Notes: generated by a model from the sequence alone, not told the origin. DNA of 64,000 nucleotides from Fragum whitleyi (GCA_948146395.1 OX411543.1:22945026-23009025), one strand, 5' to 3'. Shown: positions 1-11,810, numbered from the stretch's first letter. Numbers and translations are program-made.

Positions 1-2979
1 TTTCTAAAGCGGATTGATTCCCGAGGTAACGCATTGTGTGAAATGACCAATTTGCTAAATCTAAGTATTGTCACTACCTGGTCACTTTGCACCGGTGCAG
101 ATACTAGTTACGTTTCCTATGACGGAAGTAATAAATCGTTGATCGATCATATCATTATCTCTAGAGATCTATGCGATAGTGTGAAGTATTGTAGTATTTT
201 AGATGATAATTTCCTTAATGTGTCTTCCCATCGACCTATTGTGTTAAGGGTCGAAATTCAAACAAATGCAACATTTATTGAAGAAAATACTCTGTTCCAA
301 AATGAAACGAAAATAAAATGGCACAAAGTAAACACGGAACATATTTCTAAATTTTCATCTGTTTTAAGTAATGGACTTAAACAGGCTAATATTGATTTTG
401 CTAACGGTACACCTGATTGCGATAGGTCTATAGAAAGTTTCTATAAGCGTATAGTAAAAGAAATTAAGGAAGCCTCAAAGAGTTGCCTCCCTTCAGCTAC
501 ATACCGTCCCTTTTTGAAACCGTACTGGTCTACTGATCTCCGTCGGTTACACGGCTTTATGCGACGTAAACGCCGTGTTTGGATCGAGGCGGGAAGACCA
601 AGAGGAGAGGAATTCGATTCTTTTGTTGCATATAAAGATGCAAAGCGTCAATTTAGAAAAATGCAGAGAAACTTGTCATTTTTATACTTGCAAAAAATCA
701 ATACAGATATTGATAAAGCAGCTGAGGTAGACTGTGGCTTGTTTTGGAGACTATTTAACTCTCGTAAATCTAAATCTCATAAAAGCCCTTGTAACGAAAT
801 TAAATTCAATAACGTTGTTACAAGAGACCCGAGCGAAATTTGTAAGGAATGGGGAAATCATTTTTCAAAACTTTATTCTGATACCGAGTGCAGTAGTTAT
901 GACTCTAGTCATTATAATGATATTGTTCGAAGCGTCCAGTCTATAAAAGAGCTTCCAAACGTTTCCGATAACGATCATATTAATCATGACGAAGTGAAAG
1001 CTGCAATTGCTTCACTAAAAACGGGCAAAATATGCGGTATAGACAACGTCTATAATGAACATCTTACAAATGGAGGGGAAATTATTCTCAACAGCTTAAC
1101 CATTCTTTTCGATAAGATGTATTGTAATGCTTATATTCCAAATGCTCTTAATCGTGGTATCATATTAACTTTATTTAAGGGTGGGGGGAAACCGAAGAAT
1201 GATCCAAATAGCTACAGAGCGATTACTCTCTCCTCTTCTATATTGAAACTGTTTGAAAAGGTTTTGCTTATGCGCCTTCAGAGAATTTTAACTTGTAACA
1301 TTAATCCCTTACAAGGTGGTTTCCAGCCTAATATGAACAGTGTAATGACGTCGTTTGTCTTAAGTGAAAGTGTAAAATTTGCAAAAGAAGATAATAGCAA
1401 ACTTTTTGTCTGCTTTTTAGACGCACGCCAGGCCTTTGACAGAGTATGGCATGATGGGTTATATTATATACTAAACAGAATAGGAGTGGGTCCTAAACTT
1501 CTGAAAATTGTTATATCTCTACACTCAAATATGACCAGTTGCGTTCTGTTCAATAGTTATTATTCTACCTGGTTCCCCATTATGCAGGGTACCAGACAGG
1601 GAGGAGTGTTGTCCCCTTACTTATATTTACTTTATATAAATCCCTTAATCGACGAATTGGTAAGAAGCAACATTGGTTTCCAAATTGAAGGGAACAGTTT
1701 TTGCGCCCCGTCATTCGCTGACGACATGACACTTTTGTCACTGTCAAGTAAGTCATTGCAAGATATGATTTCTATATGCTACAAGTATTCGTGCCTCTGG
1801 CGTTACCAATATAACCCTACGAAATGCGCCGTGTTAACATTTAATGAGTCTAAGCGACAGTTTAATCGCAGAAAAACTATTTGGATGATAGGCAACGATG
1901 CTATAAACGAAGTAGAACATTTCAATCATTTGGGCATTGTGAAAAGTAAATATGATAATCCTTTAGATCATGTGAAATGTGTTGATAGGAAAATCAGGGG
2001 CAATTTCTTTGGTCTTATAAAAGAGGGACTGCATGTAAATGGCTTAAACCCTTTAACTAGCCTTAAAATTTACAATAGTGTAGTTCTACCGAGGGCTCTT
2101 TTCGGTTGCGAGCTCATCGGATCGCTATCTGAGCGGAATATGTTGACCATAGAAAGATCGCACAGGCTTTGTCTTAAACAAATCCAAGGTCTCCAACGCA
2201 GATCCAGAACTGATGTTGTACTTGGTTTGATTGGCTCACTCCCATTACAAGCAGAGATTGAAAAAAGAAAACTGTCTTTCTTTGGTCAACTTTGCCGCTT
2301 GGAAAGCGATTATGCATCAAAACGAATGTTTTTGTATCGCTTATGCTCATATTTATCACATGATGTAAAGAATGGTTTTATTTACGATGTTTTTGTACTC
2401 TTAGACAAATATAATCTGACATCCTATTTGCATAATTTTGTAAATTTTGGTACTTTTCCGAGTAAATTATTCTGGAAAAATAAAGTGAACAAAGCTATAT
2501 CTAACTATTTTATGAACGAATGGGAATTAAAAACCTCATTGCCAGAATTCGCTTTATATAGAAAAGTTCAGCCTACATATCTTACAAGTCCTTTGTGGAA
2601 CTTTGCTTTGGAAAACCCCGAGCTATTATACGCATGTTTTTCTGTAGCACAGTTGATAGCATATCTTTGTCACAATGAAGCGACATGCTCACGTTGTGGG
2701 GGAGAACAAATTATTGTTAGTGTCACTGAGCATATTTTGACTCAATGTAGTTTTGTAGAGGCATGTAGTAATAAATTCAAGGAAATTATAAAGTCAACTT
2801 GTGGCCCTAATATTTTCAATGCCTTACAATCTATGTCATCCGAACAATATCTATGTACACTATTTGGTGTTAATCCTGTCATGTATAACCTTCTTAATGT
2901 TGATTGTATGCAATTTTACTTAATTGTTATAAGATTTATGTATTCTATTTGGACCTGCTTTAGTAGGTATCGCTCTTAA
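1..2979 (+). CDS. LINE ORF2 protein: endonuclease C-terminus, reverse transcriptase, zinc motif (5' partial)
   Basis: Encodes the polyprotein that nicks target DNA and reverse-transcribes the element RNA by target-primed reverse transcription. The frame is open from base 1, so the true start lies upstream. The first in-window start-like codon is TTG at 34, and residues are numbered from there. The N-terminal part matches the end of an apurinic-type (EEP) endonuclease, with LIDHIII followed by SSHRPIVL, the usual terminal SDH-like motif. The reverse transcriptase follows, with FLDARQAFDRVWH, QGTRQGGVLSPYLY and the catalytic FADD box at about residue 561 (1714-1725). FADD is a common variant of YADD. 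A CxxC...HxxxxC zinc motif lies near residues 885-905. It ends at a TAA at 2977-2979. No internal stop or frameshift is visible over 2.9 kb. Confidence 0.93.
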   Translation, partial: FLKRIDSRGNALCEMTNLLNLSIVTTWSLCTGADTSYVSYDGSNKSLIDHIIISRDLCDSVKYCSILDDNFLNVSSHRPIVLRVEIQTNATFIEENTLFQNETKIKWHKVNTEHISKFSSVLSNGLKQANIDFANGTPDCDRSIESFYKRIVKEIKEASKSCLPSATYRPFLKPYWSTDLRRLHGFMRRKRRVWIEAGRPRGEEFDSFVAYKDAKRQFRKMQRNLSFLYLQKINTDIDKAAEVDCGLFWRLFNSRKSKSHKSPCNEIKFNNVVTRDPSEICKEWGNHFSKLYSDTECSSYDSSHYNDIVRSVQSIKELPNVSDNDHINHDEVKAAIASLKTGKICGIDNVYNEHLTNGGEIILNSLTILFDKMYCNAYIPNALNRGIILTLFKGGGKPKNDPNSYRAITLSSSILKLFEKVLLMRLQRILTCNINPLQGGFQPNMNSVMTSFVLSESVKFAKEDNSKLFVCFLDARQAFDRVWHDGLYYILNRIGVGPKLLKIVISLHSNMTSCVLFNSYYSTWFPIMQGTRQGGVLSPYLYLLYINPLIDELVRSNIGFQIEGNSFCAPSFADDMTLLSLSSKSLQDMISICYKYSCLWRYQYNPTKCAVLTFNESKRQFNRRKTIWMIGNDAINEVEHFNHLGIVKSKYDNPLDHVKCVDRKIRGNFFGLIKEGLHVNGLNPLTSLKIYNSVVLPRALFGCELIGSLSERNMLTIERSHRLCLKQIQGLQRRSRTDVVLGLIGSLPLQAEIEKRKLSFFGQLCRLESDYASKRMFLYRLCSYLSHDVKNGFIYDVFVLLDKYNLTSYLHNFVNFGTFPSKLFWKNKVNKAISNYFMNEWELKTSLPEFALYRKVQPTYLTSPLWNFALENPELLYACFSVAQLIAYLCHNEATCSRCGGEQIIVSVTEHILTQCSFVEACSNKFKEIIKSTCGPNIFNALQSMSSEQYLCTLFGVNPVMYNLLNVDCMQFYLIVIRFMYSIWTCFSRYRS

Positions 2980-3256
2980 AAATTATAAACAGGGTTGCTG
3001 CATTTAATTTAGAACCACAAGTTGCAATTTTATATTTCGTTTCGGTAAAGTTGCAAATAAATTGGTTTTATAACTTTTAGATACCTTAATTAAGTCTTAC
3101 TTATCTCCCTTAGTTTGGCCTTCAATCGGAGGTCAAAAGGGGAGGTAAATAGGTCTAGAGTTGGTCGCCTTCTAATTCTCACTCTAGCTAACTGCAAAAA
3201 AACTCTCACGCATACAATACACATGCAGTCAAGCACCAAAGCGCCCACGCACTCTC

Positions 3257-3324
3257 AAACACACACACACACACGCACACACACACATGCACACACACAC
3301 GCATATGCACACAAACACACACTC
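3257..3324. repeat. CA-rich microsatellite in LINE 3' UTR
   Basis: Imperfect (CA)n with GC and GT interruptions. It lies inside the LINE 3' UTR. The short frames predicted across it on both strands are repeat artefacts. Confidence 0.85.
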
Positions 3325-3479
3325 ACTTTCGTATAATATTATATTTTGCTCTAGTTGTATTATTTGTTTGTTTGTGTTATTTGTGCTTTGTATGTGTTGT
3401 ATGAGATGTATGTTTGTACAAATCTTCAATATGGAGGAAATAAAGATGAATGAATGAATGAATGGCTAATTTCCAAATA

Positions 3480-4165
3480 TGGTAAAAAGCGACTTTTCTC
3501 AGGTTTCTAATTGATGGATACTAATTAAATTTTACATGAATTATCCTTGGGTGACCTTTTATCAGTCTACAAAAAATTATTGTGATCAGATGAAAAATAT
3601 GTATTTTATGGGCGGAGGTCATTTCTCTATTATGTTATATAGTGGAAACTTTGAAAATCATTTTCTCAGAATCTAATGAATAGATATCAACCAAATTTTA
3701 CATGAATGATCCTTGGGTGATCCTTTATCAGTCTACCAAAAATTATTGTGATCAGATAAAAAATATTTATTTTATGGGCGGAGGTCATTTCTATATATGT
3801 TATATAGTGGAAACTTTGAAAATCATTTTATCAGAATCTAACTGATAGATATCAACCAAATTTCACAGGAATGATCCTTGAGTCATTCTGTATTAGTCTG
3901 CCAAATATTATTGTGATCGGATGAAAAATAAGTATTTTATGGGCGGAGGTCATTTCCCTATATGTTATATAGTGGAAACTTCGAAAATCATTTTCTCAGA
4001 ATATAAATGATAGATATCAATCAAACTTCATTAGTATGATCATTGGGTGATCCATTATCCTGCAGCCAAAAATTATTGTCATTGGATGAAAAATATGTCT
4101 TTTGTGGGCAGAGGTCATTTCTCTATATGTTATAATAGTGGAAACTTTGAAAATCGTTTCAACAT
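3480..4165. repeat. Tandem array, about 165 bp units, four copies
   Basis: The phrase AGTGGAAACTTTGAAAATC recurs starting near 3641, 3806, 3971 and 4137, giving periods of 165, 165 and 166 bp. Each unit also carries GGGCGGAGGTCATTTC and a CCTTGGGTGATCC-like block. Units are diverged by substitutions and keep their length. It may be the core of an eroded HINE/pearl-type element, but I see no terminal motifs around it. Confidence 0.85.
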
Positions 4166-4570
4166 CAGAAGACCACAAAATATATAAAAATATAGTCAAA
4201 ACTTAGATTTGCTATTACAAGAAATTCAAGCCTGTGGAGCGACACAAGCCATTCATGGCTTTCTAGTTGAATTTCCGCTGCAAGATACTTTTTCAACTAG
4301 GCGGTCGTGTGGTTTTCGAATGTCCCCCGAAAGAAAAGCGTTCCACATAAGCAGTCTTGTAATGTTTGCATTTACTCCGAAACCGTACCACATAAGCAGT
4401 CTTGTGGTGTTTGAATTTCTGCCGAAATATACTCTTTGAACAAAGACTGTCTTGTGATCAAACTCAGCTTGTCTCAAACAAAATCGAGAAACATATAATA
4501 ACACAATAACACAATTTGTGTACGTTAAACGGATTTTTTTAACGCCCAGTTTACAATCATATAGGGTTAA
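4166..4570. other. No gene; short duplicated phrase
   Basis: Non-coding. An 18 bp phrase (CCACATAAGCAGTCTTGT with one change) occurs near 4341 and 4388, with a looser relative near 4445. Nothing else recognised. Confidence 0.5.
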
Positions 4571-4694
4571 TTCACGTTGAAGGCGTTAACATTTCCAGAG
4601 ACCCGAAAATGGTTTAGCGCCCGAGTGCGAAGTACCACGGCGTTAAAGCATTCTGATGGTCTCTGCAAATGTTAACGACCGAAATATGTGAATT
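4571..4694. repeat. Inverted repeat of about 34 bp arms
   Basis: The arm at 4571-4604 (containing GCGTTAACATTTCCAGAGACC split by one change) is repeated inverted at 4658-4694, around a GC-richer loop of about 53 bp. Likely the core of a small foldback or MITE element. No target duplication found. Confidence 0.55.
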
Positions 4695-4699
4695 GGCGC

Positions 4700-5300
4700 T
4701 ATTATTGCATAAAAATAAAGACTTAAGTATTTATTCAAACAGAGATTGCAAAATAATTCATTGGATCGCTTTAAGACTTGCCCCAAAACTGATATTGTGT
4801 CCGAAAAATTGTTTAAGCATTGAACGTCACTTTTGTTTATTCCGATGTTGCTTGATTAATGAAAGGCGTCACAATAATTTACGCGGGAATAGGATCGACG
4901 TCGTTACTAATGATCTCCATTTATGTTAAACAAAGAAACTGATAAAATGTATAGGCCTTCACTTAGGATGTTTAAGTTTTGAAAAAAAAGCCGGGTGTTA
5001 ACGGCACGTGAATTTACTTATTAATCCACGTTTTCTCCCGTTATCACCCGAGTTTTGTCCGTTAACGACGTCCGCACATCCAGTTTTGGATTTTCCGCCA
5101 TTAAAAAACATTTTCATTTCTGTAATCGTTATAATACTATGAATCGAAATTCATACTATGTTTTTGGAAAGAGCTTTCCGTAAGTTTGTCAAAACATGTA
5201 AAAATTTGTATAAATTCAAAAAATTATTTTTCCCCCCAATTTTTCGGGGCATTTTTCCCGATTTTAGAGTATTCAGAGAAAACGACAAGCCAGATTTCAA
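4700..5300. other. No feature seen
   Basis: AT-rich non-coding sequence. Only short frames without recognisable motifs. Confidence 0.5.
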
Positions 5301-5315
5301 TGATTACTTACTTAC

Positions 5316-5685
5316 TTAATCCTCTTCGCCCATGGTTGGGCATAGGGCCTTCACTACTGTTCTCCAGTCTGTTCTGTCTTCCGCCTTCTTTTTTGCCTCA
5401 CTCCATGAGAGTCTGATCTTTTGGAGCTCCGTGTCAAGGGTTCTTCTCCAGGTCAGGGCAGGTCTGCCTCTCTTTCCCTTTCCCTGGGGGTTCCGATCGA
5501 GAGCTTGTCTGGTAATGTTGGTACTGTCTCTACGCAGAATATGCCCAATCCATCGCCATGTCCTTTCCTTGATGGTCTTTACTATGGGATTTTGTTTAGT
5601 CCTCCTCCAGAGCTCTTCATTGGATATCCTTTTGGGCCACCTTATCTTCAGGATCTTACGAAGGCAGTTGTTTATAAAGACTTGA
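5316..5685 (-). pseudogene. RTE-type LINE 3' fragment (C-terminal reverse transcriptase ORF), antisense
   Basis: The minus strand is open from about 5685 to a TAA at 5316-5318 and gives the well-known C-terminus of RTE-like endonuclease/reverse transcriptase proteins. Visible pieces are INNCLRKIL, RWPKRISNEELW, WRWIGHILRRD, KGKRGRPALTWRR and the terminal ALCPTMGEED. The 3' flank on that strand is a short tandem (GTAA-type) tail, as expected for RTE elements. All upstream domains are missing, so this is a 5'-truncated retrocopy of about 380 bp. There is no internal stop in the surviving part. Confidence 0.85.
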
Positions 5686-5689
5686 TTTC

Positions 5690-6800
5690 AATGATACTCC
5701 TTGCCTATTTTTCGGATAGAAAGCGAATAAAACTTATGAATATGGTGAAAAGAACCCCTACCTCATATCCTTGAACCAAAATACCAACAAATTTGTAATT
5801 TCCAATATTATAAAAAAAAGTGTTTTGAAATTTGATTACTTTTTGTGAATTTCCTCCGTTTAATTTAACAAATCAGTCAAAATATCTAAAAAAGTAAGAC
5901 TCATTATGTCACAAATTTATATTGAGAGTATAGGAAAAAGTTTAATAGTAGAACTATATTTTTTTACTGTGAAGCATGTATTTCAAGCCCTCAATTTTAA
6001 AGGAAAATACTTCGATTAAGGACCGAATAAAGATGTCATAATTTTCTTTAGCTTTATTAAAATTTCTCTAATAAATTAGTATAATGGAATGTCGTTTTTA
6101 AATAATAAACAAATGACTTGCTTTCGGAATATTTCGGAAAACATTTAGACCCTTCCCAAAAAATCAGGATCAAAGAAAATTTTAATAGTAGGAAAAAGCC
6201 AAGCGAACTTCCTTAGCGTTAATCTATTACGACCAGAAAACGTACATTTTAAGCAATAATACGGCGATAACGTGTGTAAGTTGATGTCATGATTACATCA
6301 CTGAGAATGTGATCCTTTGTATTTGTAAGATGGGCATATCTTTGTTGGTTGTTCGTTATAGAAGACTATGGGAGCTTTATTGGAAATCCTTCAAAGAAAA
6401 CATATTTCCACCATTGAATGTATGTCCTGCAAAGAAAAGCCATGTATTTACTCGATTTAAATTCCACTATCGAAACAGAAAGGACGTTAAAATTATTGTC
6501 CCGAGAATTCTTTCCATGAAATACGATATTCCATAAATTGTGAACTCGCATTGTTCGCAATGAATTATCATACTTTAAGATGTTAATATAGTTCTTCACA
6601 GGTAAATCTCCCTAGATTAGCAAATACTTCAATGTGAGATCTTGAAACTGTGAAAAATCTCGGCCCAATCGGGGCGTAGCTTACTGGCGTTAACTTACAC
6701 TCAAAAAAATGCCACAGGCTTCATCGGTGGCTCAAAGCACGGATGGGGGAAGTTACGATAGGATGTAGGGTATATAGCTTCTATAATGTATTCTCTTAGT
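5690..6800. other. No feature seen
   Basis: AT-rich, no credible coding frame and no repeat relation to other parts of the window recognised. Confidence 0.5.
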
Positions 6801-6802
6801 CT

Positions 6803-7177
6803 AAGTTAGTAACATCGTACAAATTGACTTTCACCTCCATCAAAAACACTCTAACTCGCTTACCCGGCTCTCCATTCATCCGTCCAAATAATCACTTAAA
6901 ACGCCCCGAAATCATTCAAAACGACCGACATTTCATTTCAATTGATTGGATCTTTCCACGATATCTTTTGGCTTGTGTGAATTGTAGAACATCTGATTAA
7001 AAGTACGTTGAATTTTTTTAAAGGAAAGTAATAAAATATCTCCAATTCGGACGAAATGAGCGATAATGTTGTTTCTCCCTTTAGTTTCATTCAAAACTGC
7101 CCCCCCCCCCACACACACACACAATGAATATCATTTCGAAATCATCTAATATGTTTATCATACGATTCTTTTTACTG
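6803..7177 (-). mobile_element. Decayed copy of the 437 bp TA-flanked MITE family
   Basis: Starts with a degenerate terminal repeat (AGTTAGTAACATCG) and ends TTTTTACTG before TA (7178-7179). The interior keeps the CATTCA/CACTC-rich arms and a decayed version of the central palindrome near 7020-7085. A C-run and CA microsatellite (7097-7122) has expanded inside it. Heavily diverged from the intact copies. Confidence 0.6.
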
Positions 7178-7261
7178 TAGCGAATCGGGCTTTTAACATG
7201 AGCTCGTCGATCTCGACACACATTCAGTCCGACATATGCCTCACAAAAATGGGTATATAAT

Positions 7262-7412
7262 CGTAACCCTAAGTGGGATTAGCAGCTGGTGGCTCGGAAG
7301 AATACCGTGGTAGTGCTAGTGGAAGAACTACCAGAAAAAACATGGTTAGGTGCTATAGCCGCTCCGATAAAAATGAACGATCGGTAAAAGCGGTGTTAAA
7401 CCATTAAAAAAA
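7262..7412 (+). repeat. SINE body and tail fragment (AGCAGCTGG family)
   Basis: Contains GTGGGATTAGCAGCTGGTGGC and a tail with GCGGTGTTAAACCATT followed by an A-rich run. These match the body and 3' end of the SINE family seen intact at 12655-12914 and 43308-44006. The tRNA-like head is absent. Confidence 0.5.
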
Positions 7413-7545
7413 ATCAGGGCACTGTACGCTCAGGACAACTTCAAATTAAGTAAATTATGATTCAGTCTTCAGAAATGACTCGATGAAAAGTAGCAATTTC
7501 ACCGTGTGTTAAAACGGAGCGATGAGCGAACGATTTATAATGGTA

Positions 7546-8010
7546 CAGTTAGTTACATCGTGAAATTTGCATTCAGCTAAATGAAAACCACTCTAAATCG
7601 CTCACTTTGCGCTCCATTCATTCATTCATTCATTCATTCATTCATTCCAAACATTCACTCATACCATTCAAAAACGCTCAAACCCATTGAAAAATATAGA
7701 ATCAACAAATGTCATTCAAAATAAATTTGGACTGAGAAAAATCGCAATTTCACTGACATAACTGACATAATTCAAATTATAAGCGTCTAAGAGGTTCTCA
7801 AAGAATTAGGGAGCTATCTATAGAACTTGTATGCATATTTTATTAAAGGGACGATATCAACATCGCTAATTATAATCATCCTGAACAAAATTTGAAATAT
7901 TGGATTACCTTCAGTTAAATTAACCCAAACTCGCTCCACACACTCAAAAATTTTCATTTTTAATCATTCCAAAATCATCCACATTATCAATTTCACGATG
8001 TTGTTAACTG
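7546..8010 (-). mobile_element. 437 bp-family MITE, complete copy
   Basis: Bounded by TA at 7544-7545 and 8011-8012. Terminal repeat CAGTTAGTTACATCGTGAAA on the left and its inverted partner on the right. A CATT microsatellite has expanded in the left arm (7615-7646), which explains the greater length (465 bp). The CAGT terminus plus TA duplication is the Tc1/mariner signature. No transposase is encoded. Confidence 0.85.
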
Positions 8011-8351
8011 TAATGTTAAAGCCTGTAACCGACGTCCTTGCATTTACACCCTTTTCCTTGTAGATTTATATTTATAGACAAACAACGTCAAACGGCATTC
8101 ATACATAGAAACATGTAATAACATTTACAAAAATAGAAAAGCTATATATGATTATTTTATAACTTACGTCATTTCATTATGCATGTACAAAGTTTATTTA
8201 TTTTTCTATATATGAACTACAATAACACCAAAGCTTTTTTCAAAATGTGTAACAGTGTGTAACAGCGGAAAATAATCAGAATTCACATAATTTACATTTG
8301 AAAAAAGCAATCCGTGCCGTGCGGATTTCGTGGTCACGAGAAATCGATAAC

Positions 8352-8641
8352 CGGGAGCGACTTAAAAGCTGGACTTCAAAACCATTGAAGTTCGACTGTG
8401 TGGGTTCGATTCCAGGGCTGGTACACTTACAAAACTAATTGTCTTTCGGATGAGACGTTAAACCGAGGCCCCGTGAGACGGTGCTTTACACCGAGCACGT
8501 TCAAGAACCATGGCGGATCTCAGCAGTAGTTTCGTCATGTATCTTTGCACTATCCCCCGTAACAACTAACCGTCTTCTAGGGGCGTCGCTCATATGGGCA
8601 TGTGCTACGGTAGCGACGATAGATAAACGGAAATACACACA
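8352..8641 (+). mobile_element. tRNA-derived SINE (GACGTTAAACC core), degenerate head
   Basis: A B-box-like GGGTTCGATTCC lies at 8400-8411. The A-box half is degraded. Downstream is a conserved core with TTTCGGATGAGACGTT and ACGGTGCTTTACACCGAG, then a region containing GGGGCGTCGCTCATATGGGC, and a tail ending in ACACACAC. It is strongly alike, over most of its length, to the copy at 53516-53822. The core resembles the conserved central domains shared by invertebrate SINE superfamilies (Meta-SINE-like), but I cannot confirm which one. Confidence 0.8.
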
Positions 8642-8659
8642 CACGCTAAGACGTCGCGC

Positions 8660-9598
8660 ACGGTAATGCTTAACATTTGAAATTGAACGTCTCCCGTTAA
8701 GTTTCATCTGCAATATTTTCCAAACCTGTTGGTCAATTTCTATGTTCTTTATACCAATTGAACCACAAGAAAGCATACCTTTAAAGTATATTTGTTTGGT
8801 GAACTGAGGAAAATAAAGTTCACGTTTAATTCAGTTTCTTTGTCACCAAAAACTCGTAAATTACGTCTGTAAAACGTAACAAATTATGTGTGGGTAGATT
8901 TCTTTCAAATTCCTAAAGTGCATTAAATAGTTCTTGAAAAATTTTGAAAATCTAAAGATTTGAGCAAGAGGTGACATCATGTTAGTAGGTTAACTAAAAT
9001 GACCGTCAGTGAAATAACAAACAATTGATAGAGATTTATTTTAAATTTCAAATGTTGTAAAACGTCAAATTTTAAGAAAAATTGGCGTGAAAAATGGTAA
9101 AATTTTCTCAATATCTTTATAAATAATAAATGAATTTTTGTGAAATTTAGAAGTAGAAATATTATTTTTTTCTAGTTTTCGTTAATGTGGTTCAAAATAA
9201 TAATACGTCATATACAACAAAATAAAGAAAGAAAATATGTGTGGACACAACTTCTTACATACGCGAATTTTATAGCCGGTTTTCAAAAAGCTTCGCTGCT
9301 GCATTTCATAATCAAAATGATTATCATAAATCATTCTACATTTTTGAAATATTATTTTTTCGTACAATCACAAGGAAAATTTTCGTACAGATACGTTTAA
9401 AAATATCAAAAATATTTAGATTTGGCTGTGTGGACATACTTTTCAAAAACGTGTCGTTTTTAACGTCTTACGTTTTTACATTGCGCGCTGTGCTTTTTCA
9501 GCAATCCAAGATAAAAATAATTAAAGCCTATTGATAGTAAAAATGCTTCTAGCAGAAAAGAGTTAATTCTTTCTTATTCGGAATATAACTTATATAGC

Positions 9599-9636
<38 letters not shown>

Positions 9637-10856
9637 GCATGACAAATATACATGCGATAAACAAGAAACGCTTTAGAAAAATATTATGTAATACCGTCTA
9701 AATGGCACAATCCACGTTACAAAATGTTAAGCATTAGCGTGCGCGACGTCTTACAAAATCAGCTTCTATTGTCCAGGAAGATCAATCGCGGTAGATTAAT
9801 CTAAGTTGCAATAATTCAGTTCTTAATCGAAGAAAAAAAAATAATAAAAGGTTTAAACCAAATCAATAGTCAAAGTATTGTGAAACATTGTTGACCTGTC
9901 ACTCATTATTTTTCGTAAACTTTCGTTAAAGCACCAGTTTAGCGTAAAATATCGCTCTTTCGTGAATAATCTTGAATATTTCTTCTTGATTCAGTCTAAT
10001 GAAAGATATGCTATATAAAAAATACAAATCAATCGTTAAACGGTGGCTTTTTTGTGAAACGCGTGATTTGCCGTATAAAGTATATATGTAAATGAGGTTT
10101 TGGTCACGTGAAATACGCCCACGTGCAGGAGCGGTATAGAAGCGGTATTCGAATTGGAGTCCGAAATGTTACGGGTCATAAATATTCATCAAGTAAGGCC
10201 TATATTTGGATCATCGCGTCATAATCATTTGCATTTCCGAATATTGGAATGACAAATTCAAGCTTTCCTTTGAGCAAAAAAAATATAGTTTTTGTGTGCA
10301 TAGTCGTTTAAGATCATTGTCTTGCGTTTAGGAAATGTTCACGAACACAGAAAGGGGGCTTTGACCCTATTTCCGATCTCTAAAGTATTGAATTTGAATT
10401 TATTTGGCGCGTTTACTAAATACCATTATTGATTCCCGCTCTTTGAATTGGTATAATGAATAGTCTTAAAGACAGTATTTCTTATAGCGGTTAATGAAAA
10501 AGTTATTTATTGAAATTTTCATATACTTAATTTAACATAATTATTGGACTGCAAAGTCTTGTCCAGATACTCACATTTGAGCATGTGCGTAAGATGTCTA
10601 ACAATTACACATGAGCATAACGCAAAGTCCCTGCAGAGGATAACCGGGGTGTTTGCTATGCATTCTGAAAATAAATAAGTTCTCAAATCATCTTCAGAAA
10701 GGCAACCAAACAAATGCATAGTGATGTTGTCAAAGCTTGTTATTTACACTTATGTGGAATTGTTAGAAATACCACGAACAGGCTCATATCAGATATAAAT
10801 TGGCCAGAACTACAAAATTTGTCAGAGAACAAAATGATGAACCTTCAAACAATGAT
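8660..10856. other. No gene; poly-A tract at 9602-9633
   Basis: Long AT-rich non-coding stretch. A homopolymeric A run of about 32 sits at 9602-9633 and could be a retrocopy tail, but I see no recognisable body upstream. Short frames at 9182-9534 are AT-rich chance ORFs. Confidence 0.5.
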
Positions 10857-10866
10857 GCCTTTATTG

Positions 10867-11316
10867 CATTCGGAACATCACTCGGCCATTACCGTAAACT
10901 GCAACAGACCTCCAATGTATGTAAGGCGGATGGGTATGTAACAATATTAGGCGGAAACAGTGTAAAAAAATCTAGCGCGGAAACAACCGGCGCTGTCTTT
11001 AGATTTATATCTAATATAGTAAATAACGGCTGAAAAACCTGTATTTATGAGAATGACTTATCATTCTCAAAATTTAAAATTTTCAGCCGTTATGTAAGAA
11101 TCTAAACATATTCATATAAGGATACGATGGTTTCACGTCAGTGATTTAAACGAGTAGCGTTGTTGACGTCGAATGTTTCACTCAAAGTTTTGAGGCTTAG
11201 CGCCATTTTAACTGACGTCCTCGAATTATTCCAAGTTTTTCCCGTAATTTTTAAAAATAGCCCGTCTATGTACATCCGAGGTTGATCGTGAAATTGGCCG
11301 AGTGATGTTCCGAATG
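10867..11316 (+). mobile_element. MULE-like MITE, copy 1 (450 bp)
   Basis: Termini CATTCGGAACATCACTCGG and its inverse, extending imperfectly to about 56 bp. Flanked by GCCTTTATTG (10857-10866) and GCCTTAATAA (11317-11326), an imperfect 10 bp target duplication (7/10). The centre (11020-11095) is a strong hairpin built on AACGGCTGAAAA and TTTTCAGCCGTTA. A second copy in opposite orientation is at 59312-59757. The 9-11 bp duplication suggests Mutator-like mobilisation. No transposase. Confidence 0.75.
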
Positions 11317-11514
11317 GCCTTAATAACAATGCCTCCTTCATCTTCTTAATCACAATATCCAGACGACATCTGATGGAAAGTAAAAAAAAAACTGGAACTG
11401 TCGCAAAGCGGTCTTATACCACTCACAAGCACTTTGTCAAAATGCAAGTGCTATTGGTGCAGGCTGTGTTTGTAACATATATCTAGGTCATATGCGCCAT
11501 TTGTATGAAGATTC

Positions 11515-11810
11515 ATGATTGTAGGTCGCTTGGTTCTTGAATTAGGGTCAGAAAACGAGAATTGAACAAAAATTGACTGTGACCTTGAACTTTGACCTGT
11601 GTGACCCAAAAATAATAGGACACTTCCTTGGGTCATAAGTAGCGTTTGCACTGTCGCTTGGTTTTTGAGTTAGAGTCCGGAAACGAAAATTGAACAAAAA
11701 TTTACAGTTGCCTTGACATTTGACCTATGTGAACCAAAAACAATAGGGCACTTCCTTGGGTCATAAGTAACATTGCATAAAGTTTCATGATGGAAGGTCG
11801 TTTGGTCCCC
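11515..11810. repeat. Degenerate tandem repeat, about 130-140 bp units
   Basis: Two units begin near 11524 and 11654 (GGTCGCTTGGTT...), with a third start near 11795. Each has TTGACCTNTGTGANCC, an AATAGG block and CACTTCCTTGGGTCATAAGTA. Reminiscent of the GACCTTGAC-rich tandem repeats common in molluscan genomes. Confidence 0.7.

Larger units (their letters stand above)
1..3464 (+). mobile_element. Non-LTR (LINE) retrotransposon, 3' part
   Basis: The element enters from the left window edge, so its 5' end is not visible. The coding part runs to 2979 and is followed by a roughly 485 bp 3' UTR that contains a CA-rich microsatellite. It ends with an AATAAA-like stretch and a short TGAA tandem tail (3447-3464). 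Short tandem 3' tails of this type are typical of the CR1/L2/Jockey group of LINEs. The clade is not resolved by eye. The long open frame indicates a fairly young copy. Confidence 0.9.

Noticed and set aside
5332..5774. Two overlapping plus-strand frames of 117 codons
   Set aside because: They are antisense shadows of the RTE-type LINE C-terminus on the minus strand.
8481..8776. Similar predicted peptides at 8481-8666 and 53658-53852
   Set aside because: Both lie inside copies of the same tRNA-derived SINE. The similarity is at the nucleotide level and SINEs do not encode protein.
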